A DNA stretch of 64,000 bases from UBA12191 sp009937185 (GTDB lineage Bacteria > Planctomycetota > UBA8108 > UBA1146). Every line of letters starts with the position of its first letter. Positions within the stretch are counted from its first letter, which is position 1. The notes beneath the pieces are model-generated. The model made no database searches. It was not told where the DNA came from and saw only the letters and a program-made list of their open reading frames with translations. Positions 1 to 8,839 of this stretch are shown here, piece by piece. The stretch spans positions 10,012 through 74,011 of the forward strand of contig CALJGL010000020.1 of NCBI GenBank assembly GCA_938075155.1, read 5' to 3'. Both the position numbers and the translations under genes were made by a program.

Positions 1-1123
1 GACTCGAAATCTGCGCATCCACCATCTGACCCGCGCTGAATGGCCCCAGCACCTCTAACGATTCGGAAGCCACCGAAAAAAGGAGTCCTGAGCAATCCCC
101 GGACAGCTCTACCGAGGCATTTATCTCATACGATCCGGGAACAGAGTTTCCCTCGAGTTGTGCGATGACGTCAGTGACGAACTCCAGGACCAAATCACCG
201 GTGCCATAGTCATTGGCGCCCCAACCACCAATTCGGAAATGAAGGATTTCGCCTGCGGTGACTGCCAAGTTATCAATATGGGAATTCCATGACTGGGTGG
301 AACTCCCTTGTACGAAGCAGTTGGGCTCATCTCCACTGCATGCCACTTCCTGCAAGTCGTCGCACTCTCCGGAGTAAACCATGAGATCGGTATCAAAATT
401 AACCGTCTCGCATGTACTCAAGTGAATATAGCCATCCTCGGGAGCGACCCAGCGAAACCAGACGTCTGCGGTCATTTGACCCAGAGCACTGCACCCTGTT
501 GCATTGGAATAGGGTTCGGGGCTGGTGGTGGCATTGATGGAATTGACGGGATTATTACCGATTACAGCGGGCAGAGCGTCGACGCACTCATTATTTGGAG
601 GAGAAGGGGGAGGCGGAGGAGGCGAAGAGAGGCTGAGGTCGAAAGTTCCGGTTCCCTGATCACTGGTTCCCCAACCTCCGAGACGAATCTTAAGGGTGTC
701 ACCCTGGGTAACAGGGAGATCGGGAACGATGGTATTCCACGAGTTAGTGGTGCCCTGGACAAAGCAATCTGGGGAGTCGCCGTAACATGCAGTGGGAAGT
801 AATGAATCGCATGAACCCGTATAGACGATCACGTCTGTATCAAAGTTCACCGTGTCACAAGTAGAGATCGTAAGAAAACCGGTTTCGGGAACATCAAATA
901 GAAACCAAGCATCGTACAGAACTTGTCCTAGGGTTGAGCCAGGACAGGTACTATCAGGGATCGGTTCCGTACTGGTGGTTGCCTGAGTGGTATCGATGGG
1001 GTTGGATCCGAGAAAAACAGCAGTAGCACCAGAACAATCATCATTTACAGGCTGGGCGTGCAAAATCAGGGGAACCTGACTGATTAAGAATAAGGAGACT
1101 AGAGAAGATAGAAGATTCTTCAT
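1..1123 (-). CDS. Secreted protein with two tandem D-x-W-F beta domains (3' end outside window)
   Basis: The reading frame is open from an ATG at 1123 to the left edge (about 374 codons), so the C-terminus is missing. A signal peptide (MKNLL...ILHAQ) is followed by two repeats of about 150 residues separated by a proline-rich linker (S-S-P-P-P-P-P-P-S-P-P). Each repeat starts with D/E-C at its N-terminal edge, then has a D-x-W-F core, a segment L-S-T-C-(D/E)-T-V-N-F-D-T-D, a Y-(T/S)-G-x-C, a second C-x-G-D, and an R-(L/I)-G-G-W-G turn. The paired cysteines suggest disulphides outside the cytoplasm. The same domain closes the protein at 61503-63350. Function is unknown; the architecture suggests a cell-surface or extracellular adhesion or binding protein. 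I read the frame directly and am confident it is coding. Confidence 0.85.
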   Translation of the reverse strand, partial: MKNLLSSLVSLFLISQVPLILHAQPVNDDCSGATAVFLGSNPIDTTQATTSTEPIPDSTCPGSTLGQVLYDAWFLFDVPETGFLTISTCDTVNFDTDVIVYTGSCDSLLPTACYGDSPDCFVQGTTNSWNTIVPDLPVTQGDTLKIRLGGWGTSDQGTGTFDLSLSSPPPPPPSPPNNECVDALPAVIGNNPVNSINATTSPEPYSNATGCSALGQMTADVWFRWVAPEDGYIHLSTCETVNFDTDLMVYSGECDDLQEVACSGDEPNCFVQGSSTQSWNSHIDNLAVTAGEILHFRIGGWGANDYGTGDLVLEFVTDVIAQLEGNSVPGSYEINASVELSGDCSGLLFSVASESLEVLGPFSAGQMVDAQISS

Positions 1124-1209
1124 AGGTTTTTCCTTCCCGCATTGAAGTCCATTATATTCTCTAGCGTATGAATAAGCGATCTTCTGAATTGAGGAAAGGT
1201 TGAGAGAGA

Positions 1210-2382
1210 ATGTCCCCCGAAAGCCTTACAGTTCTCGGTTCTGGTGTCGTGGGCTTCTCAGTGGCTCGCGAGGCCCGCTTGAGAGGGATACCCGTCCAAC
1301 TGCTAGAAGCCAGAGAACTGGGAGCAGGGTGCACACCTTCCGCAACTGGGGTTCTTAAAGCTCCTGAGCATCGTAGATCTCCTTATCTCGATCTCCGACA
1401 CCTCAGTTGGGAGGATTGGCCATTGTTGGCGAAATCTCTTTATGAGGAAAGTGAAGGGCTCGAGGTGGGCTTTTCACTTTGTGGTGGGCTCGATCTTCGC
1501 GATCGCACCATGAAAGATCCACAGCAGGCGATTGAAAAACTTTACGGTTCCGGGGGAACGGTTCGTGTTGTCCCTGAAGCGGAATTGAAATCGACTCTTC
1601 CAAGAGTTCGAAGGCCTTTGGGAGATGCCGTATTTATTGAGCACCAAGCCGTCGTTGACCCTGGTGCATTAATAAAAGCACTGACGTTATCTTGTCAAAA
1701 TTTGGGAGCTCAACTCCGAAGTGGTTTGGGTTCCATCACTCTGTGCTCAGAAGATGGAAAAGTTGTACTGAAATCAGAGACGGACATCAAACTTCACGAG
1801 CCTTCTGAAAAGCATCCGTTGGTGATCGCTGCCGGGTGGGAAAGTGGATTCGTTGTCGATGGAGTTCGGGAAGGTCAACTTCCTTTGGAACCCGTCAGAG
1901 GAGAAGCCATCGCTTTAGATATACCAGCACCTCCGCACATCGTGACTTTTGATGCCCTGTTACCAGATCATCCTGATCCGGCTGGAAACAGGAGTCGCTT
2001 TTCTTGGATTCCAGCGCCTGATGGATCTTCGTGGTTCGGAAATAGTGTGGGTGCAAAAGACTCGACGAATGCGAGAGATCCCCAGCCCACACAGGCGGGG
2101 AAATCGCATCTTGTCGCTGCAGCAGAGACGATTTTTGGTGATGATGTCGGCTCTCTTGTTCGAGGACACTGGGCGGGTCTCCGACCTAAGGCGACACGGC
2201 ATGGAGGGCCACTTCTCGGTCGAGTTAAAGATGTTGATGGAGTTTGGATGGCGACAGGGCATTATCGAACCGGCATATTGATCGGGCCGTTGACGGCTCG
2301 CTGGGTGGTCGAAGCGATATTGGGAGAGAGAGAAATCCCCGAGAATTTTGAAGTGCCCAGTGCGGGAGATCTTTCCCACTAA
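1210..2382 (+). CDS. FAD-dependent oxidoreductase, DAO family (ThiO/glycine-oxidase-like)
   Basis: A 390-residue protein of the DAO family, which oxidises amines or amino acids with FAD. The N-terminus has the Rossmann dinucleotide motif V-L-G-S-G-V-V-G (residues 8-15) followed by the acidic E at the end of strand 2 (L-L-E-A-R). The C-terminus has the family signature L-R-P-K-A-T followed by G-P-L-L-G and A-T-G-H-Y-R-T-G-I-L, which in ThiO-type glycine oxidases closes the FAD pocket. No signal peptide, so probably cytoplasmic. The ATG follows a GAGAG stretch at about 1202. It is divergent from the secreted gene at 1-1123 and convergent with the methyltransferase. No thiamine genes are nearby, so the ThiO role is only a family-level guess; another D-amino-acid or sarcosine-type oxidase is possible. 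Confidence 0.75.
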   Translation: MSPESLTVLGSGVVGFSVAREARLRGIPVQLLEARELGAGCTPSATGVLKAPEHRRSPYLDLRHLSWEDWPLLAKSLYEESEGLEVGFSLCGGLDLRDRTMKDPQQAIEKLYGSGGTVRVVPEAELKSTLPRVRRPLGDAVFIEHQAVVDPGALIKALTLSCQNLGAQLRSGLGSITLCSEDGKVVLKSETDIKLHEPSEKHPLVIAAGWESGFVVDGVREGQLPLEPVRGEAIALDIPAPPHIVTFDALLPDHPDPAGNRSRFSWIPAPDGSSWFGNSVGAKDSTNARDPQPTQAGKSHLVAAAETIFGDDVGSLVRGHWAGLRPKATRHGGPLLGRVKDVDGVWMATGHYRTGILIGPLTARWVVEAILGEREIPENFEVPSAGDLSH

Positions 2383-2426
2383 AACGTGACTAAGCGCTGC
2401 TGATGAGTTCTTGTCATGCGACAGGA

Positions 2427-3593
2427 CTACTTCAATTCCTGCAGAATCCAAGCCTCTATTTTTGTTCCTCTTCGTAGCAGAGCGAGGGTCCAGTCGCCCT
2501 TTTTACGGGGAAACTTACGTCCAAGAGCTGCAGGGTCTTCTTTCACTCCTCTGGTTTTGATTGCGCGGGGAGCTTCTCCACGTGCCTTAAACCAGTCGAT
2601 TACTTTTTTCTCGTGCCAGCCGAGACGATCGACGACTTCAAAGCTTCTAAACCATGGACTCGTCTTATGATCTTGGCCTGCGAGCCAACCCAGTCCCGGG
2701 TGTAATTCTCCGGCTGCTAAATCGGCTTGAAGATGTCCAGTGAGGCCGGATCGTTCCAGAACGGGAACAGGTTCGTGCAAGAATTGAGGTGTTTTTTGAG
2801 TCTCCTCCTCAAGTGGAATCGGGTTTCCTGAGACGGATAAGCCCGTTTTTACAAGGGTGGCTCTTCTCCGTTTACCTCCATCGAATTGACCACACCACAA
2901 TGTGGCTTCTACCAAGTCAGGTCCATCTTGTATCCATTCGATTTCCCCAGCAGGAAGATCGTCCGCAGAAACCCCGGGGCCACATTTGAGAGCAACGTCT
3001 CTATGATGTTCAATGATGGATTCGATGACCGCGGGACCAGGTTGCATCTCAGTGTAAGCATGCATGCGTTGAGTTCCTGAGCGGCGTGCTGGATCGATGT
3101 GTATCGGTAGGGGAGCGAGGGGGAGATTTTCAGCTTTTGCGCGAATCACTAAGTGAGAATCATGAGATTTGTTTTCAGAAAAGCGACGGAGGTTTGCACT
3201 CGCAAGAAGCAACTTCATTGGATCATGGTCAACGAGAATAACAGGCCCTCTTTTTGACAGAGCCAAAGCATCGCTCCCGATTCCGCAACAGAGATCGATG
3301 ATCGGTTGTTCTCCTGAGACTTCTCGCACTCTTCGGGACTTGTGTTCCGCAACGATACTGCGAGTCGCTTGCTCTGCTCCTTCCCTATCGATCCACCACT
3401 CATCGGGTCGGCTCAATCGACCTCGAGCACGGCGACGGGCTTCTAGAAGTTCGAGGACGGTGGAGACTTGTTCGAGCGACCCTTTTTTTCGGAGCCTCGA
3501 AATAGTTTGGACGTCATCGGGAACGGCAGACTGAGCCGCTTCGATGAGGATGTCCAGATTCCCAGATATGAGTTCATGCCAAGATGTTTTCAT
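2427..3593 (-). CDS. Class I SAM-dependent methyltransferase with THUMP-like C-terminal domain
   Basis: The SAM-binding motif I-D-L-C-C-G-I-G-S-D-A lies in the middle of the protein, with a following acidic strand (V-D-H-D-P) and the D-P-A-R-R-S-G motif characteristic of the THUMP-like methyltransferase family. The C-terminal part (L-R-R-G-T-K) resembles the THUMP-like domain, implying RNA as substrate, though the modified base is unknown. The open frame extends to 3743, but the upstream part translates a conserved DNA palindrome at 3669-3686, so I choose the ATG at 3593 (MKTSWHEL); an ATG at 3611 is also possible. It is divergent from the porin at 3781. The shared intergenic space carries the metal-type operator, but whether that regulates this gene too is not visible. 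Confidence 0.75.
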   Translation of the reverse strand: MKTSWHELISGNLDILIEAAQSAVPDDVQTISRLRKKGSLEQVSTVLELLEARRRARGRLSRPDEWWIDREGAEQATRSIVAEHKSRRVREVSGEQPIIDLCCGIGSDALALSKRGPVILVDHDPMKLLLASANLRRFSENKSHDSHLVIRAKAENLPLAPLPIHIDPARRSGTQRMHAYTEMQPGPAVIESIIEHHRDVALKCGPGVSADDLPAGEIEWIQDGPDLVEATLWCGQFDGGKRRRATLVKTGLSVSGNPIPLEEETQKTPQFLHEPVPVLERSGLTGHLQADLAAGELHPGLGWLAGQDHKTSPWFRSFEVVDRLGWHEKKVIDWFKARGEAPRAIKTRGVKEDPAALGRKFPRKKGDWTLALLRRGTKIEAWILQELK

Positions 3594-3668
3594 TTTCGAA
3601 TAGTACGCCATAGGGCCGTAAACGTCGATATTTGGACAAGTCACCGAAAGTTTGATAAATATTTCATC

Positions 3669-3686
3669 TGTTTGGGTTGCCAAACA
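3669..3686. promoter_or_regulatory. Predicted metal-regulator operator, copy 1 (porin/methyltransferase divergence)
   Basis: TGTTTGGGTTGCCAAACA, an 18-bp near-perfect palindrome with one arm mismatch. It ends 94 bp before the porin start at 3781. The same motif occurs at 5066-5083 (perfect) and 11507-11524 (almost the exact reverse complement of this copy). The third copy lies immediately before a DtxR-family gene, which makes that protein the obvious candidate binder. Assignment to a regulator is inference. Confidence 0.65.
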
Positions 3687-3780
3687 ATGGGGCCTAGAGT
3701 ACATACTCTTCATAGCCTTTTCGGTCATTTGAACGTCAGACACTCAGATTCGTAGAGAATCAGGATAAGGAGCAAGAAAA

Positions 3781-4935
3781 GTGGACAAGAGCAGAATTCG
3801 TGGTCTTCAAACTCTCGGAATGTACCTATTGGCACTGACTGTTATTGCCATGCCAGGGACTCTCCACGCCCAAGTCGACCGTTACGATGGACGGCCTGCG
3901 GCTGATGGCGATCGTGATATCCGTGTTGGCGGGTATATGGATCTTGAATTGTTTATGAATGGGGATCGATTCGATTTTAAGCAACATCGACTCGTTCCCA
4001 TGTTCGATGCCAATATCAGTGACAAAGTCAGTTTCTCTGCTGAAATCGAATTTGAGTACGGAGGAAGTGACGCTGCTGCAGGCGATGGAGAGACAAAAGT
4101 CGAATATGCCTATGCGGATGTTGATATGGGGAATTGGAGTCTTCGATCGGGAGCGATCCTCATCCCGTTGGGTTCCACCAATCTCTATCACGACTCTCCG
4201 ATGCGTCAACTAACGAATCGCCCATTTGTCGCACGTACGATTGTCCCTTCTACGATGACGAGTGCAGGTATCGGGGGAGTCTGGGGAGCAGACGACGGAA
4301 GTTGGGGTATGGAAGTTTATGCTGTGAATGGTTTCCAAGGGGGAAATGCCATCGACGGTTACAACATCAGTACTTCCAGTGGAATTCGATCCGCGAGACC
4401 CAGCCTGAAGACAAATGGGGGAGATCGATCTCCAAGTATCGTCGGTAGATTTTCTTACAGTCCTGTTCTTGGAACTGAAATCGGATTCTCTGCATGGTCA
4501 GGACCATGGGACGATGCGGGTGAACTCGATCTCACCATCTCAGTTTTTGATATCACGACGGACCTCGGAAGTTATGTCGAGGCACTGGGTTCTACTACAG
4601 TGAACTTTGAGCTGGGTAATGTTTCTATCGATAGAGATGCCGATGCTATTGCAGGGGGTGTTCCCGACGAGCTGGGTGCGACTTCTATTGAGGTGAGCCG
4701 TCGATTCTTCCCAGATATGTTTACCAAAATGTTTGGTGAAGATGCGTCCTGTGCTCTCACTGTTCGTTGGGAAGAGCAGGATCTTTCTGCAGCAGTGACG
4801 AACCGCATGACATACGGTTTCAATGTCAGACCCACGGATGAGACCGTCATCAAGTTCGACTTTGAGCAAGAGTCCACTGAGGGTGAAGAGGATCCTGACG
4901 GAACCTTCATCATGTCTGTCGCTACATACTTCTAG
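3781..4935 (+). CDS. Outer-membrane beta-barrel porin
   Basis: A 384-residue protein starting at GTG, preceded by AAGGAG at 8-nt spacing. A signal peptide ends near residue 31 (L-H-A-Q). The body is made of alternating short amphipathic strands and acidic turns (V-G-G-Y-M-D-L-E, F-S-A-E-I-E-F-E-Y, V-E-Y-A-Y-A-D-V), with a segment on the barrel rim similar to phosphate-selective-porin-like proteins (R-S-G-A-I-L-I-P-L-G-S-T-N). It ends in aromatic Y-F, as expected for BAM-inserted barrels. The substrate is not readable. A palindrome shared with the flavin/FeoB operon and the DtxR-type regulator lies upstream, so I infer that it is metal-regulated and lets iron or iron chelates cross the outer membrane. 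A hairpin terminator follows. Confidence 0.75.
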   Translation: MDKSRIRGLQTLGMYLLALTVIAMPGTLHAQVDRYDGRPAADGDRDIRVGGYMDLELFMNGDRFDFKQHRLVPMFDANISDKVSFSAEIEFEYGGSDAAAGDGETKVEYAYADVDMGNWSLRSGAILIPLGSTNLYHDSPMRQLTNRPFVARTIVPSTMTSAGIGGVWGADDGSWGMEVYAVNGFQGGNAIDGYNISTSSGIRSARPSLKTNGGDRSPSIVGRFSYSPVLGTEIGFSAWSGPWDDAGELDLTISVFDITTDLGSYVEALGSTTVNFELGNVSIDRDADAIAGGVPDELGATSIEVSRRFFPDMFTKMFGEDASCALTVRWEEQDLSAAVTNRMTYGFNVRPTDETVIKFDFEQESTEGEEDPDGTFIMSVATYF

Positions 4936-4945
4936 GCCCTTTTTT

Positions 4946-4984
4946 CCCCTATTCTTGAAACCCATACGGGCGACGAGATAGGGG
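4946..4984 (+). terminator. Probable rho-independent terminator after the porin
   Basis: CCCCTAT (4946-4952) pairs with ATAGGGG (4978-4984), followed by TTCTTTCT. The loop is long (25 nt), so the hairpin is moderate, but its place 11 bp after the porin stop fits. Confidence 0.45.
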
Positions 4985-5065
4985 TTCTTTCTGTGGAGGG
5001 GCCCCAGAATTGAAAATAGGCCCGATATATTCGTAATTTCAGTCTAATTGCCCAGAATGATCGTT

Positions 5066-5083
5066 TGTTTGGCTTGCCAAACA
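5066..5083. promoter_or_regulatory. Predicted metal-regulator operator, copy 2 (flavin/FeoB operon)
   Basis: TGTTTGGCTTGCCAAACA, a perfect 8-2-8 palindrome about 90 bp upstream of the FMN-bind/ApbE start. It is the best of the three copies and defines the consensus TGTTTGGSWWSCCAAACA. It lies in a 236-bp gap that otherwise holds only the porin terminator and presumably the operon promoter. Confidence 0.7.
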
Positions 5084-5171
5084 GTACGTTTAGGGGTCTA
5101 TTTCAACAGTTGTCGAGATGGAAGACCTCAGGACGTTGTTCGATCCCAAGTTTCGGAAATGAGTAAGCGCT

Positions 5172-6872
5172 TTGCTAGTTCCTAGAGAAGACTCCAACAG
5201 CACAAACCGAATCCAGGGATGGCTCTCCCTGCTGCGGCTGAATTGTGCTGTTTTGTCTCTGGGGATGACGATCTTTATTGGGGTCCTCTCTCCACAATCT
5301 CTGCTGGCAAATGAGACGAATGAAGTCTCCGTCGAAACTCCGTTGGAAATTACTTCGGGTCAGTTTGATCGCCAGGTTCTCCAAGAAATATGGCCTGCAG
5401 AAGTGAATTTCGAAAGGGTCTCCCTTCCTATTGAGGGTGAGTTGCTGAGTTCGATTTCAAAGCGGAGTCGAGTGAAAATGAGAGATCATGTCGCCACCCT
5501 CATCAGGGTGAGTGACAGTCACGGACTTGAACAAGGACATGCCGTGATCCTCGATGAGGTCGGGAAGTACCGACCGATTACATTTCTGGTCGCTCTGAAT
5601 TCTTCCGACAAAGTGTTGGACTTGCAGGTTCTTGTTTACAGAGAGCACATTGGACAGGCGATAGAATCCAATAGGTTTACGCGCCAGTTTAGAGACAAAA
5701 AGGAAGGCAGTGTGCTGCGCCTTCACAGAGACATTAGAAACCTGACAGGTGCAACACTGTCTGCACGAGCAGCAGTGAGAGCTGTTCGCAGGGCTTTGGC
5801 GACGGTCGGGGAAACAGTCCGAAAAGATAGAGTCCTCAGTTGGCGCGCCGAAAGTGGGCCGCTCCTGAGTTATGGCGCTGAAGAATTGAGTGCCAGCATC
5901 GTTCCCGCTTCAGGTCCCGCTGATTCGTCGGTCGGTCCCAAAAGCCAAGTACCCGATGAGGCCCATGAATCCAATCCGATATCAGATGCCTCTTCTGGAC
6001 ATCAAACCTCTGTCACCTCAGGCATGTACAAAAGTGGTGATACTTTAAAGCATGATTCTTCAATGGGTGCTCAAAGAGCACGCCCTGCCATGGGGACTAT
6101 CCTGAAGTTGGAAGTCTATGGTGAAAAAGCTGCGGAAGCCTTGGAAGCAGCGTTTGAAGAAGTCGACAGGATAGAGTCTCTCCTCAGTCGTTGGCGCCCG
6201 AACAGTGATGTTCTGAGAGTGGAGAATGCCAAACCGGGAGTCGCGGTGAAGGTAGATCCAACGACGATACAGATCGTGCAACTAGCCCTTGAGGCCGCTC
6301 GGTCTAGTGGTGGCGTTTTTGATCCAACCCTTGTTAAAGGGGGTTATCAATTTGTCGAAGTGGATGCAGAGCTGAATACGATCTCTCTTCTGCAAGCCGG
6401 ATTGATTCTGGATCTCGGCGGAATCGGAAAAGGTTTTGCTCTCGATCAGGCCTCTGAGATTCTTGCAAAGTACAACTGTACTCAGTCCTTACTGGACTTC
6501 GGCGGACAGTTGCTGGCGATGGACGCTCCTCCCGGTCAAGACGCATGGGATGTGGGCATCTTTGATCCTAGGGATGGGGAAACTGTCCTTCAGATGATTC
6601 CTTTGGTACGCGCTTCATTGGCGACGAGTGCTCGATATGAGCGGGGAGATCATCTTGTTGATCTTCTCGACACTGGATCCGCTACACGTATCCTGTCCAC
6701 TACGATTCTATCGTCCAAAGCGACGGAAGCGGACTTCCTCAGTACGACGGTCGCCTTGGTGGGGCCAGAGAATGCAGCACAAGTCCTTCGTGGGCAACCT
6801 GGATCTTCTGCTGTGATTCTTGTCGAAGGGGAAGAAGAGCCGAGAATCATTGGACAGATTCGGGGTGAATGA
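5172..6872 (+). CDS. FMN-binding domain fused to ApbE flavin transferase
   Basis: A 566-residue exported protein joining two partners that are usually separate. Residues about 20-48 form a membrane or signal segment. Residues about 95-212 are an FMN_bind domain ending in R-D-I-R-N-L-T-G-A-T-L-S; the family's covalent FMN site is the Ser/Thr of D-x-x-(S/T)-G-A-(S/T), here Thr195. A low-complexity Ser/Pro linker (about 240-300) leads to an ApbE domain (about 303-566) with R-A-R-P-A-M-G-T, a D-L-G-G-I-G-K-G segment and F-G-G-Q. ApbE transfers FMN from FAD onto such threonines, so the protein may flavinylate itself. The start is a TTG; no better in-frame start is seen. It overlaps feoB by 4 nt, suggesting translational coupling. 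I infer a periplasmic one-electron carrier supporting Fe(III) reduction before Feo uptake. Confidence 0.85.
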   Translation: MLVPREDSNSTNRIQGWLSLLRLNCAVLSLGMTIFIGVLSPQSLLANETNEVSVETPLEITSGQFDRQVLQEIWPAEVNFERVSLPIEGELLSSISKRSRVKMRDHVATLIRVSDSHGLEQGHAVILDEVGKYRPITFLVALNSSDKVLDLQVLVYREHIGQAIESNRFTRQFRDKKEGSVLRLHRDIRNLTGATLSARAAVRAVRRALATVGETVRKDRVLSWRAESGPLLSYGAEELSASIVPASGPADSSVGPKSQVPDEAHESNPISDASSGHQTSVTSGMYKSGDTLKHDSSMGAQRARPAMGTILKLEVYGEKAAEALEAAFEEVDRIESLLSRWRPNSDVLRVENAKPGVAVKVDPTTIQIVQLALEAARSSGGVFDPTLVKGGYQFVEVDAELNTISLLQAGLILDLGGIGKGFALDQASEILAKYNCTQSLLDFGGQLLAMDAPPGQDAWDVGIFDPRDGETVLQMIPLVRASLATSARYERGDHLVDLLDTGSATRILSTTILSSKATEADFLSTTVALVGPENAAQVLRGQPGSSAVILVEGEEEPRIIGQIRGE

Positions 6873-8839
6873 ATGACGGGGACCCAAGAAAGGTCACGAT
6901 GACTTCAGAATCCGGCGAAAACGAGTTCTCGGTCGCCCTCTGCGGAAACCCCAATGTTGGAAAAACGACCTTGTTCAATGCCCTCGTTTCAGGGAAAGCA
7001 AGAGTCTCCAATCACCCTGGGATCACCGCTGAGGCTCAGGTGGCCACGTCTGTCTGGGGTGAATATCAAGTTTCGGTGACGGATCTTCCCGGCTGCTATA
7101 GTTTGTCTCTCGATCTTCCTGAAGCTCAACTTTGCCGTCAATACTTTGATGCAGTACCTCCAAATACCTTGGTGGTTTGCGTGCTGGATGCTGTCGGCCT
7201 CCGTAGAAACCTGAGCTTGCTGTTAGAGTGCATGGAGATGCCGCTTCCATTGATCGTGGTATTGACTCGTATCGATGAAGCCCGTCTCCGCGGGATAGAA
7301 ATCGACGTGGAGAAACTCTCGGGCATTCTGGAAGTTCCCGTGGTCGAGCTGCCTCATAGAAATTCAGCGAAGTCATCAGATCTGAACAAGTTCATGAGGA
7401 CTCAATTTTCAGAAGCACGTGAATCATCGAAAATTGAGGAGCGCGCATCTTGGAGTGAAGATCTGGTTGCCGCGGTATCCCGACCCGTCCGTCCTGAGGA
7501 AGCGAATCGCAGACGCAAACGTGAAGATCGGATCGATGGAGTCCTGATGCATCCCGTTCTGGGGCTGGTCTTTTTCATGTTGATCATGAGCATTCTGTTC
7601 GGCAGTGTATTTTGGTTGGCTCAGATCCCCATGGAGTGGATTGACACCTTTTTTGCAGGTGCTGCGGAATGGGTGGGAGTCCAATTGCCGCCTGGGGACT
7701 TCAGAGATCTGATGACGGATGGAATCATCGGTGGAGTTTCAGGAACTCTGATTTTTCTTCCTCAAGTATTGATGCTTTTCTTCATGATTTCGATTTTGGA
7801 AGAGACTGGTTACTTGGCGAGAGCCGCGTTTGTTGCGGATCGTTGGCTTAGGCCGTTCGGATTGCCCGGGCATTCTTTTGTACCTTTGCTATCAAGTCAC
7901 GCGTGCGCCATTCCTGGGATTCTCTGTACACGATTGATACCAAACCGAAAAGACCGGTTGGCTGCAATTCTGGTGGCTCCATTCATGTCCTGCTCTGCAC
8001 GCTTACCGGTTTATTTGCTCCTCGTGGGAATTCTCTTTCCGGGGAGACCTCTCATGGCGGGGGCAGCGTTCGTTGCTTGCTATCTCTTAGGAGCTTTGGC
8101 AGCAGTCATCTCTGCAACTCTGGTGCGCCGATTTATTCTTCCTGGACCGAGTCCTGATCTCATTTTGGAACTTCCTCCCTTTCAAAGACCCGCCCTCATG
8201 GAATCTGCCCGAATCGCTCTAGAGCGTGGGGGCATGTTTATAAAAAATGCCGGAACTGTCATTCTTCTCATGTGCGTGATTCTTTGGTGGTTGGGGAATT
8301 ATCCCCTCAGTGATGTGAGTGCTGAAGTCAAATCGTTGAGGACTCAAGCAGAGGCGACTCAAAATATTGCTGAATCTGATCACTTGACGGTCATGGCTGA
8401 TCAACTGCATGCCAAGGAAAGAACTCAGGCTTCTTACCTTGGCATGATCGGGAGAACGGTGGAGCCCGTGTTCGCTCCCATCGGCGCTGATTGGCAACTA
8501 TCTATTTCGGTAATGGCGAGCTTTGCCGCGAGAGAAGTTTTCGTTTCTTCTCTCAGCGTTCTCTTGGGATCTGACGAGGATGCCGAAGCAGAAACTATTA
8601 TAGATAAGATATCAAATTCGAAACGTGACGATGGAAGTCCATTGCTGACGATTTCTTCTTCCGCTGGACTCCTCGTGTTTTTCGTCTTGGCGATGCAGTG
8701 TCTTCCGACTCTCGCAGTGACACGTCAGGAAACAGGATCATGGAAGTGGGCGCTTCTCCAATTCGTTTGGATGAGTCTTCTTGCGTGGAGTCTGGCGGCA
8801 TTGCTCCGTGGACTTCTGATCATGTCGGGCTGGAACTGA
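6869..8839 (+). CDS. feoB: Ferrous iron transporter FeoB
   Basis: Inner-membrane Fe(II) importer with an N-terminal G domain. Visible: G1 G-N-P-N-V-G-K-T (26-33), G2 N-H-P-G-I-T, G3 D-L-P-G (72-75), and a G4 position reading T-R-I-D (133-136), where FeoB proteins normally have N-x-x-D. Then follow the helical membrane core with M-H-P-V-L-G-L and the Gate-type E-E-T-G-Y-L-A-R-A-A-F segment, and a second gate repeat near A-A-R-E-V-F-V-S-S-L. The 656 residues make it a short FeoB. The ATG at 6869 overlaps the previous stop (ATGA). An ATG at 6899, preceded by GAAAGG, would remove ten residues and is a real alternative. A FeoB-associated peptide follows by overlap. FeoA is encoded separately at 10978-11271. 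Confidence 0.95.
   Translation: MNDGDPRKVTMTSESGENEFSVALCGNPNVGKTTLFNALVSGKARVSNHPGITAEAQVATSVWGEYQVSVTDLPGCYSLSLDLPEAQLCRQYFDAVPPNTLVVCVLDAVGLRRNLSLLLECMEMPLPLIVVLTRIDEARLRGIEIDVEKLSGILEVPVVELPHRNSAKSSDLNKFMRTQFSEARESSKIEERASWSEDLVAAVSRPVRPEEANRRRKREDRIDGVLMHPVLGLVFFMLIMSILFGSVFWLAQIPMEWIDTFFAGAAEWVGVQLPPGDFRDLMTDGIIGGVSGTLIFLPQVLMLFFMISILEETGYLARAAFVADRWLRPFGLPGHSFVPLLSSHACAIPGILCTRLIPNRKDRLAAILVAPFMSCSARLPVYLLLVGILFPGRPLMAGAAFVACYLLGALAAVISATLVRRFILPGPSPDLILELPPFQRPALMESARIALERGGMFIKNAGTVILLMCVILWWLGNYPLSDVSAEVKSLRTQAEATQNIAESDHLTVMADQLHAKERTQASYLGMIGRTVEPVFAPIGADWQLSISVMASFAAREVFVSSLSVLLGSDEDAEAETIIDKISNSKRDDGSPLLTISSSAGLLVFFVLAMQCLPTLAVTRQETGSWKWALLQFVWMSLLAWSLAALLRGLLIMSGWN

Noticed and set aside
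308..802. Plus-strand open frame of 164 codons at the left end
   Set aside because: Antisense to the continuous minus-strand secreted protein, with an Arg/Gly-rich run caused by the Pro-linker on the other strand.
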